Source of the DNA: Serripes groenlandicus
Lineage: Eukaryota > Mollusca > Bivalvia > Cardiida > Cardiidae
Direction: 5' to 3'
Assembly: GCA_031761405.1 (NCBI GenBank)
Contig: JASEVX010000005.1
Coordinates: forward strand, 3,777,391-3,841,390
DNA: 64,000 nucleotides
In this document: positions 13,101 through 21,870 of the stretch, in pieces
Position numbering within the stretch: the first letter of the stretch is position 1
How the letters are laid out: each line of letters begins with the position of its first letter
Notes under the pieces: generated by a model
Told to the model about the DNA's origin: nothing
Databases searched by the model: none
The model's input: only the letters and a program-made list of their open reading frames with translations
Made by a program: the position numbers and the translations under genes

Positions 13101-16100
13101 ATGATTTTGGCCGGTTAAAGTTTTAGGGCAAGTTGGCATTTTCATTTAATTTTTAATTTTTTCTCAATAAGTATTTGTGCCAGGGCTTTCATATTTGGAA
13201 TATAGTTACATCTTATACCTTTCTTCACATTGAATGATGAAGATGCTGAGTCAGTGATCTTCTTTTTGGGGTAAAAGATATGATTTTGGCCGGTTAATGT
13301 TTTAGGGCAAGTAGGAATTTTCATTTATTTTTAACTTTTTCAAAATAAGTACTTGTGCTAGGGTTTTCATATTTGGAATATAATTACATCTAATACATTT
13401 CTTCATATTGTATGCTGAAGATGCTGAGTTAGACCTTTTTGAGGTAAAAGACATGATTTTGGGTGGTTAAAGTTTTAGGGCAAGTTGGGATTTTCATTTA
13501 ATTTTTAATTTTTTCTCAATAAGCACTTGTGTTAGGGCTTTCATATTTGGAATTTGATTACATATAATACCTTTTCTCCTATTGTTAGCTGAAGATGCTG
13601 ATTTTGACTTTCTTTTTGAGGTAAAAAACATGATTTTGGGTGGTTAAAGTTTTAGGGCAAGTTGGGATTTTCATTTAATTTTTTACTTCAGTACTTGTGT
13701 TAGGGCTTTCATATTTGGAATGTAGTTACATATAATTCCTTTTTTCACATTGTATGTTGAAGATATGGAGTGTGACCATCTTTTTGGGGTAAAAAACATG
13801 ATTTTTGGTTGATTTTGAGAATTTGAGATAAATTCATTATTTTTGGTTACATTCATTTTTAATTATCAAATATAGTTCTTCACCATATCAAACGGGTTTT
13901 GGTGTCAAACATTTGGAAATCCTTTTTTTAAGGTTTTGCTATTTTTGGACTAGTCAGTTTTAACATTTGCGTTTAGCTCAACTTTAAAGTTTTGATTTTA
14001 GCTTGACTATTCGAAGAAAAATGAAACTTTACTACTCTCCCCGGTGTCGGTGTCCGGTTAATGTTTTAGGGCAAGCTGGCATTTTCATTTATAACCCTTC
14101 ATTCAAATCAGTCTTCATACTTCACACATTTGTTAAGGACCATCACACAATTAGGTTACATAACTCCATTGTATCCTAAATATGGAGTTATGGCGCTTGA
14201 TTGATTAGAAAATTTGAATTTTTAAATTACATATATTTAAATGTATGTATCTATTCAGTTGCTTTTACATATAGAGTATATATGATTTAATAGTACTGAA
14301 AGGCAATATACTGAAACAGTGCTTAAGTGAATAAACATTGTAAAGTCGAGCGCGCTGTCCTCCGACAGCTCTTGTTGTGTAGCCTGTCTGTAAGGCAGGG
14401 AGACAGTTAGTGATCACTCCTCCTCATATGTTTGTCCATATGTCGGTGTGCACCTATATTTTACCATTATGATCCTTAGGGCAGAGCCTAACACAAAATC
14501 CTTTGATTTATTACTTTTAGGTCATAATTAGGGATAGCAATGGTTACCGATAATACTAACTGGTTACTCGTATAATTTTGTAATCGGTTACTCGGTTAAC
14601 CGTTTAAATTCATAGACACTTAATATTCACCTGCTTCCGGGTTTTGTTATTGTTGTTGTTGTTTTAACCCGCATATGTATAAATCAGACCAGAACGTTGT
14701 TATGACAAACAACAAATCTGACGCAGACGATTTTTAAAACTTCTAGGCTAAAGGACCGGTATAATTATTGAGTCGTGTTGAAAACTTTGTGGTAAAGATT
14801 GACTATATATTTGAAATGGTTAACCATTTTCCCATATACAACAAATCTGCAGCAGATGACTTTGAAAACATCTACTTAAGACATGGAAAATCTCTAGAAA
14901 TGAAGGTATAATTACTGAAAAAAAAATCGAAAACATTGTGTCAAAAGGAGAAATTGCTTGTTTTGAGCAATTTCTCCTTTTATCGCAAAAGTCGTCTGCT
15001 GCAGATACATCTATATGCATTAAAGGGTTAAAGAACACATGTTCCTCTTTGTTTCTGATTCCTCAAACTGTTGATACTTTCTTGTTTTTATCAGGTATGG
15101 CAGCATGGTGCCAAAGTTCTTCAGATATCAGGCATGGACGACCTTCAAATTGATACAAAATGGCATCGCTTTAGTTCCGAGAGAGTTCCAGATGAATTCA
15201 AGTCCAATGTTAAACAACTGTTCTACCCGGGGGCAGGTCATCTAATCGATCCACCTTACACGCCTCTCTGTTCTGCCATTCATGCCTCGAAAGAGAGAAT
15301 GAAGAGCCTGGATTTTATGCCGGAAGCAATGCATGGTAAAGCATAAATTGATGTCCTGTTATAAATAAATGTCAATGCAGTAAATACAGTCAAACTTGTG
15401 TGAGCAGTCACATGCATTAAACGGTCCCTTTAAATCCCTCCCAACCAATTATACTCTAGAAACTGCCTTGATCAGCGGTCCCCTTTGAAACGCGGCCAGC
15501 GTCACACTTATTGGTCGAGATTAACTGTAATCTTATTGTGTTCAACAGTCAATCAACACACGACTTGGATTCGCAAGGTGTTAAATTATCGGTGTTTAAT
15601 ACATACAGGTAATAAAGCATACTGTGACAATCACATTATCGTTGTTTTTTTCATACACGTAAGCTGTTTACATGTTAGATCAAGGGTACTGAAAGCAGGC
15701 GACCTTTGCCGAATGATAGTTGCATGATTCATCAACAAGAAGTTGCGATTTTGGTTCCTTTTCTGTTTACGATGTCGGGCAAAATTGATAAATTGAAAAA
15801 TATATTTATGAGCATTTTAGACCGAAACACGGTACATTTTTATGTTAAAATGAAAGTTAATGTCCACTTTGAAGTCCCAAGTCAATTTATATTCCCATTT
15901 CCATTTCAAATCTAAAGATTATCCAGTTAAATTTTGTGCAAGATGTAGAAAAAAACTACAAATCTTCATAACAATGTTTAAATACAAGTTTATAAAGACA
16001 ATTTACTATTTGTAATGTAATGACTATTCCTAACAGTTACATGTAATATTATGTGAACTGACAAGACTTGAATAAATCCGACCAAGTCACGAAATTTGTG

Positions 16101-19100
16101 ATCAGCAGCCACCTGTCTTAAGCAGCCAGTTTTATCATGTCCCTTGGGTGGCTGCTGATCGCAAGTTTGAATGTACACCCTTTCCCATATTAGTCACACA
16201 ATTCTGCAGTAGACGACTTTTTAAACATTTAGTCAAAACTATGGAAACTCAATGAAAGAACAATTATTGAATAAAGTTGAAAACATTGTGGCAAAAGACG
16301 TCTGCTGCAGATGTGTCAGAAAGCCTCTGTATGTGGGAAAGGGTTAAGCCTTTCAGACATGTTTGACCAGTTTAAACTCAGATCAGTTCGATCATTTCGA
16401 AGGCTTGGCGTGAAACGATTGTAACTAAACTGTTATTTTTGTACCAAGGTTAATCACCTCACCATAAAGTCTTTACATCTTTTTTCTTGGTAAACAAGAA
16501 TGCAATGGCATCTAAATTTGCATTGTTTACAAAGGGGTCAAAATCGCCCCTAAACCAGGGTTTTTATAAAAAGGTTTTTAGTTACAAGCGTTTCACACCA
16601 AGCCCTCGAGTTGGTACATTCCTCTTGTCCCATCAATGAACCAACTTCCCATAAGAAGATTCAATGTCGGGATGGCAATCAGTGTAGACCCTGATCAGAC
16701 TTTGCATATGCACTGGAGGTACAGTGGTTGCATTTGTTAGAAGGCATGTTTGCCTGTGTTGAGACTCACTTAAAACAATATAATTATGTCTCCCCCATTA
16801 CATGGGGGTGACATATTGTTTTTGCCCGTTCCGTCCGTCCTTCCGTCTGTCACACTTGTTTCCGCTCAATAACTGAAGAACGCTTTGGTGTAGGAACTTC
16901 ATACTTGGTATGCAGGTTGGTCATGACCAGTAGCTGACCCCTATTGATTTTGATAACAGAAGGTCAAAGGTCAAGGTCATGGTGACCTTGTGAGGTAAAA
17001 AATGGTTTCCGCTCAATAACTGAAGAACGCTTTGACTGAGGAACTCCATATTTGGTATACAGGTTGGCCATGCCAAGTAGAAGACCCCTATTAATTTTGA
17101 GGTCAGTACATCTAAAGTCAAGGTCACAGTGACCATGAGCTTGAAAGGTCACAGTGACAATGAGCTGATAAATAGTTTTTGCTTGGGCCCAGGAACTTCA
17201 TACTTGATGTGCAGGTTGGTCACCACCAGCAAATTACCGCTATTAATGTTAAGGTCACTAGGTCAAAGGTCAAGGTCACAGTGGTCAAGGTCACATCCGT
17301 CACACTTGTTTCCGCTTAATAACTGAAGAACGCTTGGGCATAGGATCTTCATACTTGGTATGCAGGTTGGTCATGACCAGTAGATGACTTCTATTGATTT
17401 TGATGTCAGAAGGTCAAAGGTCAAGGTCATGGTGACCTTGTGAGGTAAATAATGGTTTCCGCTCAATAACTGAAGAACGCTTGGGCCAAGGAACTCCATA
17501 CTTGGTATGCAGGTTGGCCATGCCCAGTAGAAGACCCTATTAATTTTGAGGTCAAAGTCAAGGTCACAGTGACCTTGAGCTAAAAGGTCACAGTGACAAT
17601 GAGCTGAAACATTGAGCTTATACCCAGGAACTTCATACTTGGTGTGCAGCTTGGTCCTAACCTGTAGATGACCCCTATTGATTTTGATGTCAGAAGGTCA
17701 AAGGTCAAGGTCGTGGTGACCTTTGGCTGAAAAATGGTTTCCGCTCAATAACTGAAGATTGCTTGGGCCCAGGAACTTCATACTTGCTGTGCAGGTTGGT
17801 CACCAGCAGCAAATGACCCCTATTGATTTTGAGGTCACAAGGTCATGGTAACCCTCAGCTGAAAAATGGTTTCTGCTCAATAAATGAGGATTGTCACTGT
17901 TGCTTCATCTCCAGTCCAAAACTAAAAAATTTATCTCCATCATTTCTTTTCCTCCCCTACGACCACACAAATGGGGGCAAGCGCTTTTTCAAAAAAGCAA
18001 TCTCTAGTTATTATAGTTTAAGAAATATCTGAAGACGAGAAATATCAACATTTTCTAGTAAGAAATCATTCCCACAGGAGGTCTTCAGTTACCAGGATGA
18101 TATGTATATTACGTCACCATCTATGTCATGATACTTATTCGAATAAAATACACAGCCACTTTTTTCTATATCAATTACAGGAAATTGCATGAATTTTCCT
18201 ACATTGAATTTGTAATATATACTTTATATACTGTTTAGTATGAAATTTTTTAGCGCTCGTTCTTTTACGCGCAATAAGAAACACGCATAAAACTGTCAAT
18301 CAGAATAGAATTCTTTTATTAAAAGAGCAATGGTAGATCAAATCTATAACTGTATTTAAAATCATCATAGCAAAATGTTCTCAAGGTGAGCTTTTTTATG
18401 CCCTGAGTTCCTATCATTGTCCTCAATTACATTATTTCAAGCTGCAGGGTCAATTTCTACCAATATTCAAAGGAGTAAATGTATTCATTTAATGGTCCTC
18501 TTTCACAATTCTTGGTTGATGTGGCATCATAAATACAGTGAAAAGAAAAAGGAACTTCTCTGATACTACTTGTTTAAGTTCAGAATAACTTAACACAAAT
18601 GTTTCTTTGGTGACCCTCTCCTAAAAATTTGCAGAATTTTGGTATCAATTTGAATAGCCATACAACATTTTTCTGCTGGTGGACAATACAAGTTTACCCT
18701 TAATGAATAATACTCGGCCAAAAATACTCAGATGGGTGAACCAGGGCCATCATGGGTTTCTTGGGGTGGTGGGAGATTGTTTAAAAAAAAAAACCATGAC
18801 AGATGCTCCAATTTGTTCATAGAACATAGAATTTTAATTAAATATCAAGTTACTCCCCCTTATCTAGTCCTCTGATTGTAGGATAGAAGAGAATGTGCTT
18901 ATTTCCTTTCCCTGGTAAGCCATTGTAGAGACATTTGCGTTAGAAACATTTTGTTTATTGGCAAATTCAACAGCTCTAGATAAGGGGCGTATTTCATGGT
19001 CTTAACCCTTTCCCTCATACTGGGAGACGACTTTGAACATATTATGTCAAAACATAGAAAATCTCCATAATTGAATGGATAATCTATGACGAAAAGAGGA

Positions 19101-19777
19101 AAACATTGTGGCAAAAGGAGAAATTGCACGTTTGGTGCAATTTCTTCTTTTGTCACTATGTTTTCAAAAAGCCGTCTGCTGAAGAGGCGTCAGCAAGCGT
19201 CTATTATGAGGGAAAGGGTTAAATCCCCATCTGACATCAAAACTCTATGTTGTGGGTACCAAAAGGAATAGTGTCTTTAAGATGATTCCTTTGTTTTCCC
19301 ACAGCTAAGAGATTTATTCATTTATATGAGCCATGCCACGAGAAAACTAACATTATGGACTCTGCGTAATGTATCGACTTTGATTAGTCCACGGATGCTA
19401 ATGCGGGCTGACACATTCCGTCTCAGGGGGAAAAAGGTATGATTCCTGAAACGGAAATTTCGCAGGAGGCAAAAAGTGTCTGCCCAAATTAGCCTGAACG
19501 GTATGTGAGTTGGTCGGGGTTGATACTTTATGCAGAGTCCACAATGTTGGTTATCTCATGGAGCCGCCCATATACATAGAGATAGTGTAGGAAAAAGACC
19601 TGTTTACTACTACTAATCTAACCCTCTGAATCTGTTACAGATCAAGCTTTACTGGCTGGTGGAAATACAGTAGACCATGCTGCTGCACAAGAAGATGCCT
19701 GGGGTAACATTCTTGGATTCCTGGAACAAAATCTAAAACTCTGCAGTCATTCTTCTGAATCATCAGCAATGTCCTAG
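886..19777 (+). CDS. ACOT/BAAT-family acyl-CoA hydrolase or amidase gene, 5' partial, seven exons
   Basis: The exons join in frame to about 359 residues, against roughly 420 for the family, so about 60 N-terminal residues should lie left of the window. Seen: the N-terminal thioesterase/N-acyltransferase region with the family string PMGLFWSL, the FPAIVDLYG segment at the start of the hydrolase fold, a nucleophile elbow GLCYGG, an acidic GMDD loop, and the catalytic His in GAGHLIDPPY. These match the Ser/Cys-Asp-His triad known in ACOT1/2/4 and BAAT. Known of the family: cleavage of acyl-CoA to acid plus CoA, or transfer of the acyl group to glycine or taurine, in cytosol, peroxisome or mitochondrion. 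The nucleophile is Cys, as in BAAT, where ACOTs have Ser. The C-terminus ends SSAMS, with no SKL-type peroxisomal signal. Introns are packed with MITEs and Helitron-like repeats. Thioesterase versus amidase activity cannot be decided from sequence. Confidence 0.9.
1430..1567. repeat. Repeat of the GTTGAAACTTTGTCAGAATG family, single unit
   Basis: About 140 bp reading CTTTGTCAGAATGTTTGTCT, then a GGTCA-rich stretch, then GGAGGCCGCATTTTT. The same unit recurs at 7740-7985, 11774-11910 and throughout 40440-42120. A Helitron-like element follows directly. Confidence 0.6.
1568..2052 (+). mobile_element. Helitron-like short element with 5' and 3' hairpins
   Basis: Starts GGCTCACCTGAGCACAAAGT, whose CACCTGAGCAC...GTGCTCAAGGTG can fold, and ends AGGGCCATCATGGCCCTCTTGT. 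The element at 4559-5993 has the same two ends. The core here is a single non-tandem stretch. Called Helitron-like because of the 3' hairpin and lack of flanking duplication; no transposase is present. Confidence 0.65.
2084..2283. mobile_element. TTAA-type MITE, diverged copy
   Basis: Begins ACCCTTTCCCACATACTAAA and ends GGTGGGAAATGGTTTAA, sharing its right TTAA with the next copy. The central hairpin has drifted (GATTATGAGCAATTTCTC). Confidence 0.7.
2280..2521. mobile_element. TTAA-flanked palindromic MITE
   Basis: Ends TTAACCCTTTCCCTCATATA and GGTGGGAAATGGTTTAA. The central hairpin is GAAATTGCTCAAAACGAGCA. Abuts another copy on the left, so two copies meet at one TTAA. Confidence 0.85.
2566..2786. 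mobile_element. TTAA-type MITE
   Basis: Left end TTAACCCTTTCCAATATACA; right end TATAGGTGGGAAAGGGTTGA, where the final TTAA has mutated to TTGA. Contains the CTGCAG arms in inverted order. Confidence 0.8.
2848..3077. mobile_element. TTAA-flanked palindromic MITE
   Basis: Ends TTAACCCTTTGCCTCATATA and ATGAAAGAAAGGGTTAA. It stops 25 bp before the exon at 3102, so part of this exon's acceptor environment is MITE-derived. Confidence 0.85.
3102..3271 (+). CDS. ACOT/BAAT-like exon, start of alpha/beta-hydrolase domain
   Basis: Acceptor TATAG ends at 3101 and donor GTACAA starts at 3272. It encodes GQGPFPAIVDLYGGL through PIEHIK, matching the PGPFPGIVD strand and the following helix of the family. 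A Helitron-like repeat begins only about 20 bp past the donor. Confidence 0.9.
3293..4400 (+). mobile_element. Helitron-like tandem-core element, 3' end missing
   Basis: 5' start AGATCACTTGAGCCAAAAGC followed by units that repeat GATTCCAAGATAATTTAG, GTGACCCTCT-like and GATTGGTTGAAA blocks every 160-200 bp, as in the elements at 8071-11702. No GGCCATNATGGCC hairpin was found at its right side. A 60-bp block is duplicated head to tail at 3988-4107. Confidence 0.6.
4405..4558. mobile_element. Left part of a TTAA-type MITE interrupted by an insertion
   Basis: Carries GAAATTGCTCAAAACAAGCT and CCACAATGTTTTCAACTG, the left and centre of the MITE consensus. It stops at the T-run where the element at 4559 begins. 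The right part resumes at 5994. Confidence 0.7.
4559..5993 (+). mobile_element. Helitron-like element with seven 168-bp core repeats
   Basis: 5' end AGCTCACCTGAGCTTTGCTC with foldback CACCTGAGC/GCTCAAGGTG, then a (GTCCGTC)n-rich stretch. About seven tandem units follow; the marker TTTTCAAATAATTTTGTAG recurs near 4823, 4991, 5160, 5326, 5493, 5662 and 5827. The 3' end is AGGTGAGCGATTCC, hairpin AGGGCCATCATGGCCCT, then CTTGT. Flanks rejoin a TTAA MITE without a duplicated target. Units carry a GCCGCCAGGGGGCGGGGC GC-rich box. No coding sequence. Confidence 0.75.
5994..6083. mobile_element. Right part of the interrupted TTAA-type MITE
   Basis: Reads CAGTAATTATACCTTCATTT through CGTCTGCTGCAGATTTGTGG to GGGAAACGGTTAA. 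It continues the MITE interrupted at 4558. Confidence 0.75.
6232..6520 (+). repeat. tRNA-derived SINE
   Basis: Pol III A-box-like TAGCTCAGTTGAT and B-box-like GGTTTTGAGTTTAAACC about 35 bp apart, then a body shared with copies at 41190, 48643 and 60405 (inverted): TTTGACAAAAGTC, CAATGGGCTA, GTTGTGTGGAG, GTGAGAAAGCCATGAAAC, and a 3' part ending near GTTGAAAA. Too diverged to be a working tRNA. Confidence 0.75.
6521..6638. mobile_element. TTAA-type MITE, partial
   Basis: GTGGCAAAAGAAGAAATTTC and the right end GTATGTGGGAAAGGGTTAA are recognisable. The left terminus is replaced by the SINE at 6232-6520. Confidence 0.6.
6784..6897 (+). CDS. ACOT/BAAT-like exon with nucleophile elbow GLCYGG
   Basis: Exactly 38 codons between TTCAG and GTATGT, phase 0 on both sides. 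It carries EAAEWFY, VGMLGLCYGGYLSLAV and ends at LLPQ. The Cys aligns with the nucleophilic Ser of ACOTs (GxSxGG) and with the Cys of BAAT. Confidence 0.9.
7487..7572 (+). CDS. ACOT/BAAT-like exon, VKAIVNISG strand
   Basis: Bounded by TTTCTAG and GTAAAT, 86 bp, ending in phase 2. It encodes VKAIVNISGIPIYGG and DTEGNTW, corresponding to the ITAAVVINGS strand after the elbow in the family. Confidence 0.85.
7598..7735. mobile_element. TTAA-type MITE, left half
   Basis: CACTTTCCCATATGCAACAG, GTAGCAGACG and GTGACAAAAGTAAAATTGCTCA match the left half of the consensus. It breaks off where the next repeat starts. Confidence 0.6.
8071..10135 (+). mobile_element. Inner Helitron-like element, copy 1 of a head-to-tail pair
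   Basis: Starts AGATCACCTAGAGCCGAAGG with foldback to CTCAAGGTGAGC and a (GTCC)n tract. The core repeats with a period of 480 bp: ACTTTTAGCTACAAATGACA recurs near 8640, 9120 and 9600. The end is GGTGATCGATTTAGGGCCAT, then CTTGGCCCTCTTGT. Each 480-bp block is built of three diverged units of about 160 bp. No genuine ORF; the open frames are repeat by-products. Confidence 0.75.
10138..11702 (+). mobile_element. Inner Helitron-like element, copy 2 of a head-to-tail pair
   Basis: Same ends as copy 1, one 480-bp block shorter. Its last 165 bp (from about 11538) look essentially identical to 9970-10135. Only TT separates the end of copy 1 from this start. Confidence 0.75.
12013..12245. mobile_element. 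TTAA-type MITE
   Basis: TTAACCCTTTCCACCATACG at the left; right end CGTCTATATTATGGAAG is degraded. The hairpin GAAATTGCTCGTTTTGAGCA is perfect. AGAGGCGGC is duplicated at 12205-12222. Confidence 0.8.
12246..12619. other. Intron sequence without recognised features
   Basis: AT-rich intron leading to the exon at 12620. No repeat family from this window was recognised and no other coding exon was seen. Confidence 0.6.
12620..12704 (+). CDS. ACOT/BAAT-like exon, PNPKAVKIERGG segment
   Basis: Acceptor TTTAG ends at 12619 and donor GTATGT starts at 12705. The first base completes the Trp codon split at 7572. Encodes PNPKAVKIERGGVVIKDIW, the loop between the core strands and the Asp-bearing strand. 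Confidence 0.85.
12722..14375 (+). mobile_element. Helitron-like element with ~177-bp core repeats
   Basis: Starts TTTTTAGCTCGACTATTCGA and a GTCGGCGTC-rich stretch. The unit start GGTTAAAGTTTTAGGGCAAG recurs near 12790, 12936, 13113, 13292, 13465 and 13642 (period about 177). It ends with perfect hairpin GCTGTCCTCCGACAGC then TCTTGTTG. A second 5'-like start (TTTTAGCTTGACTATTCGAA) at about 13996 suggests an internal duplication or nested copy. Confidence 0.65.
14376..14819. other. Intron sequence, mostly unrecognised
   Basis: Contains a GGTTACTCGGTTAACCG palindrome (about 14569-14606) and a worn CTGACGCAGACGATTTTTAA stretch like a MITE arm. No exon was recognised. Confidence 0.4.
14820..15031. 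mobile_element. TTAA-flanked palindromic MITE
   Basis: Left TTAACCATTTTCCCATATAC; right ATGCATTAAAGGGTTAA; hairpin GAAATTGCTTGTTTTGAGCA. It lies 63 bp upstream of the exon at 15095. Confidence 0.8.
15095..15335 (+). CDS. ACOT/BAAT-like exon with catalytic Asp and His
   Basis: Acceptor TTATCAG ends at 15094 and donor GTAAAG starts at 15336. Contains KVLQISGMDDLQ (family GxDD loop) and YPGAGHLIDPPYTPLC (catalytic His and the conserved PPY). An in-frame stop just past the donor supports splicing here. Ends in phase 1. Confidence 0.9.
15336..16176. other. Intron, no recognised features
   Basis: AT-rich. The open frames at 15485-15915 show no domain, splice context or repeat identity, so nothing is called. 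Confidence 0.5.
16177..16346. mobile_element. TTAA-type MITE, internally deleted
   Basis: Left ACCCTTTCCCATATTAGTCA; right TGTATGTGGGAAAGGGTTAA. The right half of the hairpin region is deleted, giving about 170 bp instead of about 230. Confidence 0.75.
16397..16609. mobile_element. TCGAGGGCTTGG palindromic MITE family, copy 1
   Basis: Inverted ends TCGAAGGCTTGGCGTGAAAC and GTTTCACACCAAGCCCTCGA. Inner arms GACCCCTTTGTAAACAATGC and TTGTTTACAAAGGGGTCAAA occur in all copies. This copy lacks the central hairpin seen in the copies at 51929, 52747 and 57246. Confidence 0.82.
16789..18007 (+). mobile_element. Helitron-like element with GGTCA-rich tandem core
   Basis: Starts TCTCCCCCATTACATGGGGG (5' TC and a foldback), then GTCCGTCC repeats. 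About seven units of roughly 145-180 bp follow, beginning TTTCCGCTCAATAACTGAAG. The 3' end has hairpin GCTTTTTCAAAAAAGC, five bases, then CTAG followed by T. TC...hairpin-CTRR is the known Helitron terminal pattern. The core holds AGGTCAAAGGTCA and AGGTCANNNTGACCT sites. Confidence 0.68.
16961..16988 (+). promoter_or_regulatory. DR1 plus palindromic GGTCA nuclear-receptor-type sites
   Basis: AGGTCAAAGGTCA (direct repeat, 1-bp spacer) at 16961-16973 and AGGTCATGGTGACCT (inverted repeat, 3-bp spacer) at 16974-16988. The same pair recurs at 17411-17438. Perfect AGGTCACAGTGACCT lies at 17561-17575 and a DR1 at 17260-17272. Motif matches are seen; any binding is inference. Confidence 0.45.
18385..18770 (+). 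mobile_element. Diverged Helitron-like element
   Basis: 5' remnant TCTCAAGGTGAGCTTTTTTA and 3' remnant GGTGAACCAGGGCCATCATG then GGTTTCTTGG, i.e. the family ends with mutations. One core unit (GGTGACCCTCTCCTAAAAAT) remains. Confidence 0.5.
19002..19222. mobile_element. TTAA-flanked palindromic MITE
   Basis: TTAACCCTTTCCCTCATACT and TATTATGAGGGAAAGGGTTAA. Hairpin GAAATTGCACGTTTGGTGCA keeps pairing although both arms changed relative to other copies (GCTC to GCAC), a compensatory pattern. Confidence 0.87.
19327..19572. mobile_element. TGAGCC foldback MITE family, copy 1
   Basis: Ends TGAGCCATGCCACGAGAAAA and TGGTTATCTCATGGAGCCGC. Internal markers GACACATTCCGTCTCAGGGG, GATTCCTGAAAC and GTCCACAATGTTGGTT recur in copies at 42946, 44893, 45355, 50319 and 58139. 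Confidence 0.78.
19641..19777 (+). CDS. ACOT/BAAT-like terminal exon
   Basis: Acceptor TGTTACAG ends at 19640; stop TAG at 19775-19777. Encodes DQALLAGGNTVDHAAAQEDA then WGNILGFLEQNL. The HAxAQxDAW motif is the C-terminal hallmark of the family. The tail ends SSAMS. A TTAA-flanked MITE follows 11 bp after the stop, and an AATAAA lies at 19978-19983. Confidence 0.9.
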
Positions 19778-19788
19778 CACCAAGTTAC

Positions 19789-19980
19789 TTAACCCTTTCC
19801 CACATATAATACATCTGCTGCAGACAACTTTGAAAAAACACCAAGGCCAAAATGATGACCATTGCTTGAAATGAAAATATAATTATGTAATCAAATCAAA
19901 AACATTGTGAGAAAAGGAAAAATTACTCATTATGAGTAATTTTTACTTTTGCCTCAATTATGTCAAAAGTGGTTTAAAAT
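19789..19980. mobile_element. TTAA-type MITE, left and centre only
   Basis: TTAACCCTTTCCCACATATA at the left and hairpin AAATTACTCATTATGAGTAATTT in the centre. The right arm is lost and runs into a tandem repeat. Confidence 0.7.
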
Positions 19981-19984
19981 AAAA

Positions 19985-20065
19985 ACATGATTGGTCAATA
20001 AAAACATGATTGGTCACAAATAAAAACATGATTGGTCACAAATAAAAACATGATTAGTCACAAAC
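19985..20065. repeat. Tandem repeat of ~24 bp, AAAAACATGATTGGTCACAA
   Basis: Four units with one shortened unit and small changes (ATTGG to ATTAG in the last). Short local expansion downstream of the ACOT/BAAT-like gene. Confidence 0.85.
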
Positions 20066-21540
20066 ACAAACATCTAAAAGCAATTTTAGAATCAATTTAG
20101 TGAGGCATATTGTCGGTAGACAATGCTTAACATATATTTATAAATGTTTGAGAATTGGAAACAATCATCACTTGGCTCCACTATCTCTAGTCACAAATTG
20201 TTGCATTGTATCAGCCTTTTAAATGTGTTATGTTTTAGTCTGCACCTATCAGGCCTTAAGATCCAACATGTAATGACTATGCTAAAAGTGGTCCCACTTA
20301 GAATTGTGTCTGTGAAGGTAACAATAGCATAATTGAATGGCATGTGCAAATTACGAGTGTGCATTGTATATTAAGGTAATACGGGTTAGCATTACAACTG
20401 ACTTGCTGTCAGGGTAAATGGACCAGTAGTACTCGGAACTTACCCTGGAACAACATACAAACAAAACCTCTGTTTGCTCTATCAATTCAAAAGTATGGGG
20501 ACTTAGATGTTTTGTATAGCTTGTAAGCCTTGTAGCTACATTGACTGTGATCCATAATTTATTTATAAATTGATATATAAGTTATTATAAAACAAAAGTA
20601 AAAACCTGTCCAGCTTGTTGTTATTAAGAATTATGTTTTACCATTTTGATATGTATCTGTTTCAACCAAACTTCACAGGAATTTTCTTTAGTAGACATCT
20701 TCTGAGAATATTTAAAAAGGTTTGGTATTCATTGTTACTATGGTAATCATTGCAACGGATTTGTTTTTTTTAAATTCCGAATGACAATCACACAATGAAC
20801 ATTCCTGTGAAGTTTCTTCAAGATTGGCTAAGTGGTTTAAGAGAAGATGCCCTTTAAAAGATAAATAATAGTTTCTGTTGCCATGGTAACCTGATTGGCA
20901 TGGATTTCAATTGTTTTAGCAATACTGAAAGCGCATCTCCTACGGAATATAACTTTTAATGTTATTAGCAAATTGCCAAATAGTTAAAGGGGAGAATGTT
21001 ATATGAGGAAATTTGTTATGGATTGCAGGCAACGATCCTAGAGGCTCCTACGGATTAGGGCATATATAATTGCACATAAAATGCATACTCACTTTAAATG
21101 GGAAAGCAATGCAGTTGCTTGATCAGAACAGGGTGAGTATTAATACACTCACCTGATCAGAATAATTAAGTGTCCTGGATCTAATTCCACCAACATAACT
21201 TAGCGCTAAGTAATACTTAAATACTCAAAAGAATATTTCATCACTTTTTTTCCCCTTGTATTTTGTAAAACATGAATGGTGGAATGTATTTAAGTAAATG
21301 ACTAAGTGGACATAAATAGTTACATTTCTAACTAACAATACTTGTTAAGTAATGATATATTTTGGCATTTTTGTGGCGATTGTGGTAACAATAACCACTG
21401 TACTATGACACAAGAAGAACAATATATAGGAAGATTTTGACAGTACGTCAGAAATGCTTAATGCAAAACGTTTACCCGCCAAATAGTTCCATCATGTCTG
21501 CAGAGACATGGTTAACAATAATAATGTCAGTTGGTAAAAG
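20066..21540. other. Intergenic stretch, mostly unrecognised
   Basis: Holds a short SINE 3' piece at about 20374-20460 (GGGTAAATGGACCAGTAGTA). A stretch at 20640-20900 has TTCACAGGAATTTT facing ATTCCTGTGAAG with GGTAAC motifs, possibly an old inverted repeat. No exon was recognised. Confidence 0.45.
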
Positions 21541-21541
21541 A

Positions 21542-21870
21542 TTGATACTAAGATTTTAAAACTATCGAACTAAGATGTAATTGAGTTAACAAATGTAATC
21601 ATTAGCCTTCTTCGTGTCTGGAGACAGAGAATATTATTGCGCGAAACATACGCCCACTGAGGAGTGACGTAGTAAGCAGGAGCCCATTAGGTCACCCGAC
21701 GTTTGGTTGGCACCGGATTGATACTAAGATTTGAGATGTATCAAGCTTACGATCTACATTGAGTTAAAATATGTAAATATTAGCATTCTTCATGTTTGGC
21801 ATATAATACATATCATTGCGCGTTTTATTAGCATGCAAAGTATGACGCATTAGTCTGGAAATTCCAAAAT
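21542..21870. repeat. Two-copy diverged direct repeat, ~175 bp
   Basis: TTGATACTAAGATTTTAAAAC near 21542 and TTGATACTAAGATTTGAGATG near 21718 start two related blocks. Shared inner marks include TTGAGTTAA, ATTAGC-TTCTTC and ATTGCGCG. No known family recognised. Confidence 0.55.

Noticed and set aside
15485..15915. Open frames of 69-80 codons in the last ACOT/BAAT intron
   Set aside because: No motif, no splice context, and composition typical of AT-rich intron.
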